From positions 136,600,991 to 136,664,990 of the forward strand of contig JAHLJT010004567.1 in assembly GCA_031308135.1 (NCBI GenBank): a stretch of DNA of 64,000 nt, read 5' to 3'. The stretch is from Acheta domesticus. Its lineage: Eukaryota > Arthropoda > Insecta > Orthoptera > Gryllidae. A model generated the notes under the pieces. The model had not been told where the DNA came from and searched no databases. It saw nothing but the letters and a program-made list of their open reading frames with translations. This document shows positions 31,881 to 43,147 of this stretch, in pieces (position 1 is the stretch's first letter; each line of letters begins with the position of its first letter). The position numbers and the translations under genes are program-made.

Positions 31881-34386
31881 GTTTTGCTAGTAAAAATATA
31901 TAATTTTCAAAATATACTTTGCTCTCAACGTAAATATTGCGATTTTGGGGATGAGCCACATTTATTGTAAACCGGCGAATTGAAAATCACTAAAATCTCG
32001 ATAGAAATTGGTGGATTGAGTCAACCTCAAAATCTGCTTGAATCATCTGCTTTTATTGTAATTTGTATATTTGTAGATCGAAAGTATTGTGCACTTCATC
32101 GCAAAACTGTTGTAATATTTAAACATTAGGCTAGAAAACACTCGGCATTCACCAGCCCAATCAAGTACAGTAATTGTGAAAAAAAAAGTATAATTCGCAG
32201 AGCTCTACAATTCAACCGTTTCTCGTTTTCTTGACGCTTTGAAATCCACAGTAAGTGGTGGAAATACTTCTACCTTGAATCAGTAAATTTACAGAAGCAG
32301 AGAATTCCAGATAGCACCACTTGCTACACTTTGAATGTTAATGTGCATGGGAAAGTACTACAGGCGGCTGCCAGGAACGCGTAGAACCGGCTCTGCCTTG
32401 AAAATACTCATGACATGTTCAGAGATCCGGTAAGCTCAAAAAAAGACTTGCATTTAACTTCTGTATTGCGGAGCAAATTCAAGACTCACATTTACGGCTG
32501 TAAAATACGCATCCGGGCAAACTACTTTCAAATGCCACAAAATAAGTGAATATCAATTGATGATGTTGGATTCCGTCGAGGTCTTAAATTTCGGTTTCCC
32601 ACTTTCCACGCAGTGTTAGCGTGAACAGGAAAAACAATAACGAAATCAAAACGGCGTCCTGAACGAATGAATGAATGAATTCTGAAAGCTCACTTCGTCT
32701 TCATTGTGTCGCGAGACGTATTACACCGTTCAAGATGAGTCGTATTGCAGCTTTACAAAGCACGACTCTGTAAACATCGTCAAGTTACGGGAATCCGAGC
32801 GACCTTCTGTCTTTGCTTTCTGGTCGCACGACGCGTTGTTAGAAAACAATAGCACATCGACCTTCATGCACTGCATTGCGTGATCGGTGGGTACACGTAT
32901 CAGCGACACGGATAATCCGCTGCAGCATGCTAAGTGCAACAAGAGCGTGTCACTCTTAAAGACAAGATTGAACTCAAGCAACTGCACATCCTACTTGGCT
33001 TGGTGCACTTCGTGTCTGGTAGCGTTAAATGTAAATACCAACTCGTAAGGTGAAACAGGGTTACAGAAAGGTTTTCCTCAATTTAAAATAATTACTTCAC
33101 ATTATTTTAAATTATGATAATATTAACGATTGTATGCGTTATGTTTGTTAAGCTCTCCAGAACTGCATTGTTTCAATGCAGGTAAATGAGTACGTAATTT
33201 TATATGATAGCAAAACCCTCGAATAAAATGATCGTTTTGTAAAAATCACATTCAAAAGAGTGTGAACAAGGCCAAAGAAACAAATATCACGAGGATGATT
33301 GTGGACTTCAAAATAAGTACAAATGCACTGTGGTCAAAGTATACTTATCGAAATTAGAAACATCCAACCTTTGAATATGGTCATTAAATTGCATTGCTTT
33401 AATTTTCGTTCTGGAAGGTTTGTACACCGCATTAGAAGATATTCTGTGTGATTTGATTGTGGCAATTAATTCGTAAATCCCATTATTTTCTATTGTTCGT
33501 CAGGTGTTCAATCATCATGCGAGGTATGGTAATACGGGGTACTGTCATAAATTAAAATACAGAGAAACCTGACTTAACCGGTCCCCAATGATTCCGTCAA
33601 AAAATAGACGTTAATAGGGGTGGCGGCTCAATAAAGGTGCAATTGAAAGTAAAATTTGTTTCCTGTGTTAATCGGAAAGTTCGAAATTTTTGCTACCGTG
33701 ATTTTCTATCTTTAAAAAAATGGGTTTATTGTAATAAAATATATTAACAAATAATATTATTTTGAAGCACATTTATTTATTTTTTTAATTCTGTACAGTT
33801 TGAACGAGAGATATAGCACCATGAGGGCAAAGTTGAAATTGTTAGACTGTATTGAATTTGCATCGCTGTTGATTGTTGGCGAATAGCCCTATCCGACGAA
33901 TTACGTGAGAAACGAAGAAATACTGCAAACATTGTGGGAAAATCACAAGATTGCAAAGGTAGCTGCTTTGTGATCTAGGGAGCAATGTCATGACATTATC
34001 TAGGTTCATTCATCAATGGGAAAAGCAATGTTGACCGATTTGGCTTCTCATTCATCCACGAAGATTACTTTTCCCTGTACAAGAGATTTGCGTGTATAAT
34101 GCACATGTTGGTTGGAAGGTTGCGATATTGCTTCACGATGATAAAACTCCTTGCCGAAAAGCGAGGAATGCTCAGAAGAGCCCATTTAGCAATTTCCTGG
34201 CCTCGACTTCCTAGGATGTGAACCCATTTGCGTATTCGTGGTACTACCTCTTCTCTCCGCGAATCCTCCACCATGACCCCTTCGACAGCAGTGAGTTCCG
34301 AGATTTCAGAGAGCATAGCTCTAGATACCAGAACGGTCAGCACTGAATTGTATCTCTACTACTAGAGGCAACAATTATCATTGGTA
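31881..34386. other. Spacer; possible fragment of a pogo-like end
   Basis: Mostly unremarkable sequence. CAGAGAAACCTGACTTAACC at 33564, preceded by TA, looks like one end of a Tigger-like element, but I could not find the partner end. A short (GAAT)n lies near 32664. Confidence 0.3.
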
Positions 34387-34478
34387 ATACCACGAGTGCT
34401 TTGGAAATTGTCGATAAATCCTCGACTCGCAAAGCGAGTCGGGGATTTATCTGAGAATTTACAAAGCAATAGTGGTAT
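34387..34478. repeat. 92-bp near-perfect palindrome
   Basis: Arms 34387-34430 and 34434-34478 are about 85% complementary, with a perfect inner stem CGACTCGC/GCGAGTCG around AAA. The left arm carries ACCACGAGTG, related to the termini of the adjacent element at 34485. Confidence 0.85.
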
Positions 34479-34484
34479 AAAAGG

Positions 34485-34776
34485 ACTATTCCACGAGTGA
34501 AATTATAGAGTTACAAAATTCGCCAAATATTGAAAATAACTGAAAGCTATGTTAAAATCAAGAGGTTGTTACAGTGAATACGCAGTTTATTGAACGTCGA
34601 CATACCGATCGATGTATACCGCTTCCTAAGATAGATGAGACACAGTTTATGATTGGCCAGTTGGGAGAAGCGGTGAGAAAAATTGGATAGAAAAATCGAC
34701 GAAGTTTTTGAGGTCCACCGCCCTTATTATGGCTTTTTGTAAACACTCTTGGTTTTAATTTCACGAGTGGAATAGT
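34485..34776. mobile_element. Short inverted-repeat element, 292 bp
   Basis: The ends (34485-34505 and 34756-34776) are a perfect 21-bp inverted repeat containing CCACGAGTGAAATTA. No coding content. Target duplications are not clear. Confidence 0.6.
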
Positions 34777-35124
34777 CGTAATAACGTGATTTGTTCCCGT
34801 ATGGACAGGTAAATAAAAGAGAGTAAAAGAAAGAGCAAATGCATAAAAGTAGTTTATGAAGAGCAATTAATACAAATTTTTCTCTTTAACTTTCCCTGCA
34901 ATAAGTAGAGAATCGGAGATTTGGGAAAAGCATGCCTTCAGTCGATTCTCTTGTCACAATGTGACTATTTAGAGTTTCGATGGCTGTGAGGTGAAAGGTT
35001 TTATCCCGGACAGAAACAGAAATTTGTTCGTTGTTTCGGAGACCGTAAGTCGACTGCTCGGGTCGTCTGGTTCCCATAGTTTTCCTGATCACATTTATGT
35101 GAATACTGAAGTAGTCCTCTAGCG

Positions 35125-35446
35125 CAGGGCTGTCCAACTTAGAAGTGCTTATGGGCTACGTATCAAATTATATCCGCGGACCGTACCGTAATTTAAGATG
35201 GATTTTACCCTAACTGCTGAGGTTATACTGACACAAGTATATATTAGATACGACTTTTATTCAACGTACTTAATGATTAATGTACATACAATGAGAAAAT
35301 TAATATATCATTAATAAAACTAAGATGAATTGTGCAATTGTATTGTATTTAGTTGGTATAATAAAATGTTTCAAAGCAGTCGCGGGTCGCACACAAAGAT
35401 CCGGCTGTCCGCATGCGGTCCGCGGTACGCCAGTTCGAAAGCCCTG
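35125..35446. mobile_element. hAT-like MITE, 322 bp
   Basis: Left end CAGGGCTGTCCAAC; right end inverted reads CAGGGCTTTCGAAC. The flanks CTCTAGCG (35117-35124) and GCCTAGCG (35447-35454) share six of eight bases, consistent with an aged 8-bp duplication with central TA (nnnTAnnn, as in Buster-type hAT). No transposase. Confidence 0.75.
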
Positions 35447-35454
35447 GCCTAGCG

Positions 35455-36235
35455 CATTAGAGACCCGGATCGCGTGCTGTCCTTCCTTCCCCAACCTCTC
35501 GCCACTCCCATTCTTAGGGCCGAGAAATAGGAATCTCTACGCGCTCCGGCGTTTGTTTGGGCTTGATTGCGTCAGAACGACAGAAACGAGATCTGTCTAC
35601 CTCGGGCGCTAACCACTGGGTGCGCCGCTCGCTGGTGTTCCTGGAAGAGCCACAAGTCTGAGTCGGCGCTGCTGATCGTGCGTTCCTGAGAACGCCAGTT
35701 GCTGTCGAGGGTCGCGATCATCCGTCAGCAATAGCGGGGAAGTGGCAGCCGGTAGACACTCAAAGTGTCATGCACTTCCCTGGGCGTCCGAAGTGGTGAG
35801 AAGCCGACTGATGTTTTTTGTGAATTGCAACTTTAGAGGACGGAATACGGCGAGTTTTTTGGTGTTGAGATATTCACAACTACATGTCACTAAGAACTGT
35901 AAATATTCGGATGACTTCTTTGCTACTAGACATTTCTTTCATGGTATAATTACCGATAAGAGATGAATTTTCTGATACAAAAGGTTGATTATGAATGACA
36001 AGTGGTCAAACTCCCCTGCATCTCTGCCGCATGGAGCTCAACTTTGCGATTTGGTAGGTTGCTCCATTTTAAGTGATATGGCTATCCATATCGGCGAATA
36101 TTATGATTTTTTCTGGAATGAGATATTGCCGTTAGCGAAATCACGGACTTTTAAAAAAAATCGTACCAAGCTCTTTTTAACAAATAGATACTTCTAAGTA
36201 AAATAGTAAACAGCCCTGTCCTAATTTCGACCAGC
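35455..36235. other. Spacer, no gene recognised
   Basis: Moderately GC-rich 35455-35800, then AT-rich. No frame with recognisable motifs. Confidence 0.35.
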
Positions 36236-36239
36236 AGAA

Positions 36240-36690
36240 GCCGGGGTTCCTCAAGGACGTGTGAAGGGACCTATATTGTACGTCATATTCTCTAACGACA
36301 TTTCAACAGCAAACGATGCTGTTAGAGGCACGTTCATCGATGAAACGACAGTCCTAGCATAGAGCGAAGTTTGCACTGGGGCATCTGAAGCACTAGAAAA
36401 CCATCTAGAAACCATAAAGCTGTCGCTTTCTCATTGGCACACTAAACGAAACAAACATAAGACTTTCACCCTCAGAAAGTACGACTCACCTGCGCCAAAT
36501 AAAAAAAAATAAACAGATCCCTCAAAATAAAAAGTTAAATATTTCGGTGTATATTTTGACAAAACATTAACGTTATGTAGATGACAGGGGTGGTTGATCA
36601 TCGTCTTGCTGTAGGATGGGCTTACACAAGCAAATAAATTAATATATAAAAGATTAACGTGGAAGGTACACATAAAAAAGAAAACTTGAA
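36240..36690 (+). pseudogene. LINE reverse-transcriptase relic
   Basis: One + strand frame reads AGVPQGRVKGPILYVIFSND, then the FADD-box equivalent (decayed to FIDET), then VLA followed by a stop, ASEALENHLETI, and further on VKYFGVYFD. These are RT motifs of jockey-type LINEs (PQGSVLGP, FADDT and the KYLGV thumb motif). At least three stops are present and the catalytic aspartates are lost. The reading frame is otherwise uninterrupted, so decay was mostly by substitution. A small insertion lies at 36574-36660, after which the frame resumes with LTWKVHIKKK. Confidence 0.8.
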
Positions 36691-36699
36691 CTAAAAAGT

Positions 36700-37210
36700 G
36701 TGTGTTGAAGTTTTGTAAAATGTGTGCAAACAATAGCGTTTGTTGCAAAGTTCTGGAATGTGATCACCGTATTTTCGATAGCAATTTTTGTTTTGTATGA
36801 ATTCTATTATCGTCAATTATCTCAATGCATTACTAAGAGAAAAACTCAAGTGCTCATTGGAAGTCAAAGCCAAAACCACATGCGCGGGAGGTGAATACAC
36901 CTGACAGAGACACCGCGCATAAAAGTAATGATTCAATATATACATTTATTCAACTTAGTTTTAGTAAATTTACATGAATTGCTTACTTTTACAGTAGGGT
37001 TCTGAATTTTGGAAATTACATTTCCGTCATTCGATGGAGCTGCAGCCTTCTGTTTGTTGTGGCACCAGCCGCCACTGGAGGAACATGACGCAAGTCGGTT
37101 ACAGTACATTCCACTGTCAGACGAAGACCCCTAGATAAGAGTTCCGGAGTTGAAAATCGATCACTGTGACCGGCACGCTTCGGGAGAGTGCCACGAACAC
37201 CTCACAGCAT
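36700..37210. other. Spacer, no gene recognised
   Basis: AT-rich, no repeats or motifs noticed. Confidence 0.3.
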
Positions 37211-37392
37211 GCCCCATCATCTGCTAAGGTGACGCGCATGGAGGTGGCGGCGCGCCGCGGCGGTCTGAACACCAAGGTCACGAGCGTCCTTTCACGATCC
37301 GCCTCCGCCAACCCGACCGCCGCTGCCGCCATCCCCATCAGCACCGTCACCGCCGCCGCCCCGCCCCGCGCCGCCTCCACCATAGCCATTAC
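37210..37392. other. GC-rich block, left part
   Basis: CpG-rich, CCGCC-type low complexity. The + strand frame has Ala/Thr-rich low-complexity content. It is cut by the hAT-like element at 37393 and continues at 38253. Confidence 0.4.
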
Positions 37393-38244
37393 TAGGGAGC
37401 GGATTTCTATGATTTTGCATAGTATTGCCCGTTGCTTCAGTGTATAGATAGGTTAAATTTTTTGGCATTTGGCTAAAATTGCTTTTTTTGTTGTTATTTA
37501 AGGCCGCATCAACTACCAGGTCATTAGCGACCACTATTGGATTTATCATTGTGATATGAGCATAAAACGATATGGTGATGATAGGGGGTGAAAGGGCGAA
37601 CCATGCCCGAGGTGGAACTCGAACCCGTGACCTCTTGGTACGATATCACTACGACACTACTGCTTTAGCGATCTCGGCCACGGGGCTGACGAATTGGATG
37701 TTATGTAGATTGATATGTTAGTTCTTATTTGTGCATATTTGGCTGATTTTCTCTGTTGGTGCATATTCGTGTAGTTATAGGAGCATATTTTGCATATTTC
37801 GTTAAAATAGAGACTTATCTCTAAAACGTTTGATCCTCGTATTTATTTTGAGCGTTCATTGATTCGAAAGAGCATGTCACAGTTTGCGTTTTTTTATTTT
37901 CTATAGATGATTCAATACTTGTGCAAAAGTAGGATATTTCTTGATATATTCTTTAAACCAGGCAGAAGTAATACAAAACACACAATATGCTTCACTAAGG
38001 CGAATTGTTATTCCAGTTATTTCTCTCGCAAAGAAAGGTAGATGATATCATGTTTGCACAGAATTATATATTTTCATTTCAAGCATGTTTCTCCTGAATT
38101 TTATCTAGTAAAAGTTTTAGAGGAAATGAAATATTGTTAATTTTAATTGCAAATTAAAGTGCATATTTCCGAATTGTTAGGTCGTAAATGCATATTTTTA
38201 AAAGCATATTTCAAGATTTTTAGGGCATAAAAATCCTCTCCCTA
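37393..38244. mobile_element. hAT-like element, 852 bp, with perfect 8-bp duplication
   Basis: The ends read TAGGGAG(C/A)GGATTT(C/T)TATG in inverted orientation, 17 of 19 identical. GCCATTAC flanks both sides exactly (37385-37392 and 38245-38252). The internal motif GCATATTT recurs about seven times (near 37734, 37785, 37792, 38162, 38193 and 38206, plus a variant near 37761). A tRNA-derived SINE is nested at 37482-37690. No transposase. Confidence 0.85.
37482..37690 (-). mobile_element. tRNA-derived SINE of a second family, 209 bp
   Basis: On the minus strand the head begins GTCAGCCCCGTGGCCGAGAT (A-box-like) and has a good B box, GGTTCGAGTTCC (37614-37625). The body ends with GACCTGGTAGTTGATGCGGC and TTAAATAAC, then an A-rich tail at 37482-37488. 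AATTG near both ends may be a short target duplication. This is a compact family unrelated to the 545-bp SINE. Confidence 0.75.
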
Positions 38245-38252
38245 GCCATTAC

Positions 38253-38830
38253 CCTCCCGCCACCACCCTCGCATCCGCCGTCCTCGCCGCTGCTCCCGCC
38301 TGCTCCACCGCCCCCAGCACTCTCATCACCCCGCCGCCGCCGTCGTGCCGAGGGCCGCCCCGCCGCACCGTCCCCAGGCGTGGGCGGCGGCGTCGCCCGC
38401 AGGCAGCCGGCGGCGCAGCGGCGAGACCGCGGGCGTGCGCGCGCAGTCAAGCCCACGTCCAAGGTCGGCGCTGCGGCAATTTACGCGCATTAATTCATCA
38501 CCGCAGCCGGTAATTGCCGCAGGAAACAGCGCAGGCGACGCCCGCGGCGCGGGGCGGCGGCGAGCGCGCGGGGAAAGAAGCAGCGCGGAGGGCGAGGACG
38601 GGGGCGGGGGCGGAGGCGGAGGCGAGGGCGAGGGCGGGGGCGAGGGCGGGGGTGAGGGAGCGGGCGAGAGCGGGGGCGGCGAGGGCGGGGGCGAGGGCGA
38701 GGGCGAGGGCGAGGGCGAGGACGGGGGCGAGGGCGAGAGCGAGGGCGAGGGCGAGGGCGAGGGCGAGGGTGGGGGCGGGGGCGAGGTCGGGCGCTTGGGG
38801 CGGGCTCTGCGTCGTGGATGGGGTGTGAAG
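38253..38830. other. GC-rich block, right part, with GAGGGC repeats
   Basis: Continuation of the block split by the hAT-like element. 38590-38795 is a (GAGGGC/GGGGGC)n hexanucleotide array. 38472-38519 contains an inverted pair GCGGCAATT ... AATTGCCGC around ATTAATTC. Long frames in three registers here are repeat artefacts. Confidence 0.5.
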
Positions 38831-38904
38831 AGGGTAACGAGGAAAATATTTGAAGGAAAAGACCGCAGATTTAGCTCAGAAACAACAGTATTTCTGCCTC
38901 TTAC

Positions 38905-39412
38905 CTGGAGGTCTTAGGTTCCAGTCCCAGCGGCGGACTGGGAGAGGTGACGTAGGACAACTGATATCACTGCAGTGCCTCTGACCGGGAGGTCCCAGGT
39001 TCGAGTCCCGACGGCGGCAGTACTTTCGAAACAAGCTGCATAGCTAGTAGGTCGAATTCAACCGCTGACCGGAAGAGAATTCTAAGGGCCGGCTGTACTG
39101 ATCGGTAATTTTTCATGGTTTCTTCCATCAGTACCATGATAATGGTTGAGTAGCACCCTAACGAAAGGATCACGGCGCGCTCGCGATCTTTCCTTCCTCT
39201 TCCTTGTTCGCTTCTCACCCCTTACCTACATACACTTCCACACTTACATGAACTACACTCCTTCCACTCACGTCCGGAGAGCAGTCGGATGCTTAGAGCA
39301 TGCCCCGGTTGAGGGGATGCCTCACAGAGGGAAGGTACCTGAAAGGGGAAATCCCTCCCAAGACGGCGTGTGGGTCAGCGCCGGATCTCATTCAGCGAGG
39401 GAGGAACGTCGT
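38905..39412 (+). mobile_element. Long SINE, copy C, with a duplicated tRNA-like head
   Basis: Two successive heads: AGGTTCCAGTCCCAGCGGCG at 38917 and AGGTTCGAGTCCCGACGGCG at 38997, 80 bp apart, followed by one normal body. The 3' part is diverged and ends near the GGATCTCATTCAGCG block. Confidence 0.8.
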
Positions 39413-40254
39413 TTATTTAGAGTTGAACAATTACGAATATCTTGGAACAAGAGGCTTGTGCGAAGGAACTCTATATTAGAATTCCTGTGTGTGTACATTT
39501 TGCCAATAGCTTCTCAAAACACTTTTTGTTTAATTCAGTCCTTCCAGGAACGATTAGTTCACAAATTATCTTTACCATTAATACACTTCAAAGTAGAGTT
39601 ATATTATCCTAACGGAGGAAGACAGAGGGGAAGAACACTAAGACAACACCGAAGTTTAATTTCGCGACAATAGTTGCGCTGATAAACACGTGGATGTCAC
39701 GGTGTCGCGAGATAAGATGCAAACGAGGTTGATGTATGAACTGAATGAAAACACTGTGGAGGGGTGTTGACCAAGGACAATGGCGTGGAGTCAAGGAGCG
39801 CGTGGACAGGAGGACGTGAAGCCCTGACGGCCGTCAGGAGCGGTGTGACGGATGTGGCGGGAGGCGCCCTGTGGAGTAGCCAAGCACTGCTGGCAAGCTG
39901 CCTCAACTGCTTGAGGAGGCTGACCTGAAGGTAGCCGATAACTAGAAACAGGATTTTTATGTAATTATTTATATTTTTGTCTTTCTGCTTATCGTTCTCA
40001 AAACATAATAGCCAATTTTTTTCGTTCAATAGTTTTACGTCTTTAATAATACATGACATATTTTACATATTTTGATATTTTCACAAAATATTTTTTTATT
40101 TTATCAATTTTCATCTGTTTTACATATTTTTTATGAAAATATTTTTTTTAAATCAGATTTTTTCCTTTATTATTACTGATGATTGACGAATAGAGATGTG
40201 CTACATTAAGTCGCGGTCGGGTGTTCTTACAGTCCAGCGCGCCTGTTTCAATAT
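39413..40254. other. Spacer, no gene recognised
   Basis: Mixed sequence. 39680-39930 is moderately GC-rich, the rest AT-rich. Confidence 0.3.
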
Positions 40255-40425
40255 TATCTCAGTGGCGAGAAGGGTGCGTCAGCGACAGATATCATCTTCG
40301 CCGGATCTCGCCATCCAGCGGGGAAAAATCACAGCCACCTCCCGATGAAAGAAACACGCACTACAGTTTCGGGACTGATGTCCTCAGTTGTTGACGCGCT
40401 CGGAATCAAGAACAAACAATCAATC
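40255..40425 (+). mobile_element. Long SINE, copy D (3' end only)
   Basis: Contains GCCGGATCTCGCCATCCAGC, the CACCTCCCGATG block and the terminal AACAAACAATCAATC tail. 5' truncated. Confidence 0.75.
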
Positions 40426-40439
40426 CTTATGTAGCAGTC

Positions 40440-41215
40440 GATAAATATGCCATAAGGCAACTTACTTGTTATGTCTGAGAGCGCTTATCCTACGAAGGGG
40501 TTAAGTTGCACTTGGCTCATACCTTCAGTCAGCGGTTAACTAAACGCAGCGCTAACTCTTCACTAGACGCGTTTTCCCCGGGCGTCGAACTGGGCAGGGA
40601 CGCTAAAATCTTTTCTACCTGCACTACAGACAGTAGGTTCTAGTAAAACATGTTCACTTATGACTTAAACTGCAAACCAGTGACAGGTGGTGGATTGAGA
40701 GAGAAGCTGTAACAGAATCACTTTCTAGAAACGTCACGTCGCACACTCATAAAACCACGTTGCACGTCAAATCGCACACTCATAAAACATCCCTATTTTT
40801 TATTCACTTGAAATTTTTTCCTACAGTTTTGGGTTGAAAATAGGTGACGCATAGTTTTTATTGTTTCTCTAACCTCACTGCTTTCAGAAATAATACCAAT
40901 ATTTTTTAAAGAATACTACGCACGCTCATGCTTAAACATTTTTCTCGCTTCTACTTCATCCTACAGAGAAATACAACTATGCTTCAATTACGCCTACAAA
41001 TTACTTTCATTTGATGTGGAAATAATTTTTCTAAACATTATTTAAAGTATTTAGAATATATTTGTATTTTAATTTTTAAAATAAAAATTTTTAGGCTGAC
41101 AGTTAAATTAATTTTATACTAGTGGTGATACAACTGTACATACTTTCTCGCGTTACCTGTAACGGCTCCGCAAAATTATTTTACTACATGATCCTGTAAA
41201 AGTATTTTCTTTAAA
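40440..41215. other. Spacer, no gene recognised
   Basis: AT-rich. A short imperfect direct repeat of CGCACACTCATAAAAC lies near 40743 and 40783. Confidence 0.35.
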
Positions 41216-41219
41216 CACG

Positions 41220-41960
41220 TGAGCAGTTGGTTTGGCGCTTGGCCGTTTCGTAAGATGCCCTCGTCTACGAGGCAAGCAAGGGGACGGGGTCGTGCGAGGA
41301 GCTGTCGCCGGAGGTCGCTGCGAGCGCATGGGGCGCAGGTGGTGGCGCGGGGGTGGGGGTGGGGGGACGGGTGCAGCGCTGGCGGTGCTCCGCCGCGCCT
41401 CCATTCTATGGTAATGCGCGCGTGCCACCCGCCCCCCACCCTCTCTCCCGCCCACTTGCCCACCCACCCTGCTCACCTCGTCGGCTCCGCCGTCTTACAT
41501 CGTCTCCATCCGTACCCACGTACTGCATCCCCTGCTCGCCTCGCCCACCCCACCTACTTACATCGTCTCCATCCGTACCCACGTACTGCACCCCCTGCTC
41601 GCCTCGCCCGCCCCACCTACTTACATCGTCTCCATCCGTACCCACGTACTGCACACCCTGCTCGCCTCGCCCGCCCCACCTACTTACATCGTCTCTATCC
41701 TTACCCACGTACTGCCCGTCTCGGCCGCCCGCCATTTCTCTTTTCAACATTGGTCCACCCACTCGCCCGCCCGCCCGCCTCCTCCTACACCTGGCCTGAG
41801 AACTCTGCTCGTCTCGCACGCCCCACCTGGACCGCCACTCGCCCCACCTACTTACCTCACCTCCATCTTTACCCACTTATTGTCCGCCTGCTGCCGCTGC
41901 TCACCGACGTGTCCACACTTGCAGTCACGGTCACGGGTGCAACCTACAAGGAGGGAGGTA
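41220..41960. repeat. C-rich block with a 63-bp minisatellite
   Basis: From 41496 four units start TACATCGTCTC at 41496, 41559, 41622 and 41685, exactly 63 bp apart. Degenerate pieces continue to about 41900. Because 63 is a multiple of three, frames on both strands stay open through it (up to 274 codons). Those frames are composition artefacts unless transcript evidence shows otherwise. Confidence 0.8.
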
Positions 41961-42510
41961 TGGTATACCATATCGCTCACATCTGCGTGGTGCGTTTCGA
42001 TCCCATAATGAGAAGCAATTTTAAAAGTGGTCCAGCAAGGTAACTCTGAAATGTAGATTTGGGGCGTCTTTTGAAATATGTATTTCTATTAATGTTTATT
42101 CCATATGAGGGACAGTTCTTCAATGTGTTCGGCTAACCGAATTGTTCATTGAAACGTTGTATTCGCGCAAAGACATTTAATCTTGCAATTCAATTATGAA
42201 AATTTACTCACGTTTGAAACTTGAAATGTTAGCTAGAACCAACTTTGCCGCTTATTTGCAGCTACTCACAAACTTCATCAATCACGAAAGAACTTCAGAA
42301 ACAATAAATTCATTATTATAAACTGTTCTAAATTACTTTGCAACCTCATGCTCTCGCGCAATAGTAGCAAGTAAATATTAGTAGAATGTAACCTTCGTGG
42401 ACTCGTATAATGAACTTATAAAAAATAAAAAAATTGCAATTGGTGGTCACACATTTAGTAATTTTTTTCGACGTTTAGTCCATCAACGGTCAATTTCCAT
42501 TTTCATGGTA

Positions 42511-42985
42511 ATTCAGGCTCTAGGCTCTCGTCAGGTTTCTCCACATGTATGGAAGTGTAGTGCATATGCTTACGGGGAGCGAATAAGACAAGGAAGTTGT
42601 AGGAAAATATTATGCGTGGTCCGTAGGTCGTTTGCTAAGGTTGTATTTTAATTTTTTTTTCGTTTCTGTCTGTATTACGTATTATATATCATAAGTTGGT
42701 CCATCATTGATAAGACAGAAATCTTAAAAAAAATTGTATATAATTTGTATACAAATTTTGTGGAAAATTTGTATATAAAGCTGTTTTTTTAAAAGATTTC
42801 TGTCTTATCAATGATGGACCAACTTATGATATATAATACGTTTGTTAAGGTATTTGACTGGTATTAATCGGAGAAAATACGGTAAACTACCGATCAGATT
42901 TGCCAGTCACTAGAATTCTCCTTCAGACTGCGATCGAATTCGACATACCTGTCGTAAATAGAAATAAATAAATATCAAATTTTAA
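42511..42985 (-). mobile_element. Long SINE, copy E, diverged and interrupted
   Basis: The reverse complement follows the family body (GAATTCTAGTGACTGGCAA, CGATTAATACCAG, CTTCCTTGTCTTATTC, AGAGCCTAGAGCC). Split at 42642-42838 by a hairpin insertion. Confidence 0.7.
42642..42838 (-). mobile_element. Hairpin retroposon-like insertion, 197 bp
   Basis: Arms 42677-42725 and 42793-42841 are a perfect 49/49 inverted repeat. The loop contains a second, smaller palindrome built on TTTGTATACAAATTTT. The SINE target CGTTTG(C/T)TAAGGT is duplicated over 13 bp (42629-42641 and 42839-42851). Read on the minus strand, the insert ends in an A-rich tail (AAAAAAAAATTAAAATACA). Long duplication plus A-rich tail suggests retroposition of a hairpin transcript. 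No ORF. Confidence 0.7.
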
Positions 42986-43016
42986 AAAATGACAACTTAC
43001 CTGTTCTTGAAATATA

Positions 43017-43037
43017 TTTCTTTCTTTCTTTCTTTCT
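43017..43037. repeat. (TTTC)n microsatellite
   Basis: Five tandem TTTC units. Confidence 0.9.
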
Positions 43038-43147
43038 TAAACTCGTATAACGTTTTGGATTAAATTGATAGGTTCTTCAATGTCAAGGAATATTTGAATA
43101 AAAGCATATGGCGGGTGTCTTGTCATCTTTTTTTAATTATTTTTACC

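Noticed and set aside
33564..33600. Complete pogo-like element at 33.5 kb
   Set aside because: Only one terminus-like sequence could be found. No matching inverted end downstream.
37595..37690. Leu/Ser-type tRNA gene on the minus strand
   Set aside because: The A and B boxes are present, but the sequence continues into a SINE body with an A-rich tail and the acceptor stem does not pair.
38345..38917. 190-codon frame rich in Gly and Glu
   Set aside because: Translation of the (GAGGGC)n array. Other registers are equally open.
41219..42043. 274-codon frame with 21-residue repeats
   Set aside because: The 63-bp minisatellite is a multiple of three, so several frames on both strands stay open. 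No coding motif outside the repeat.
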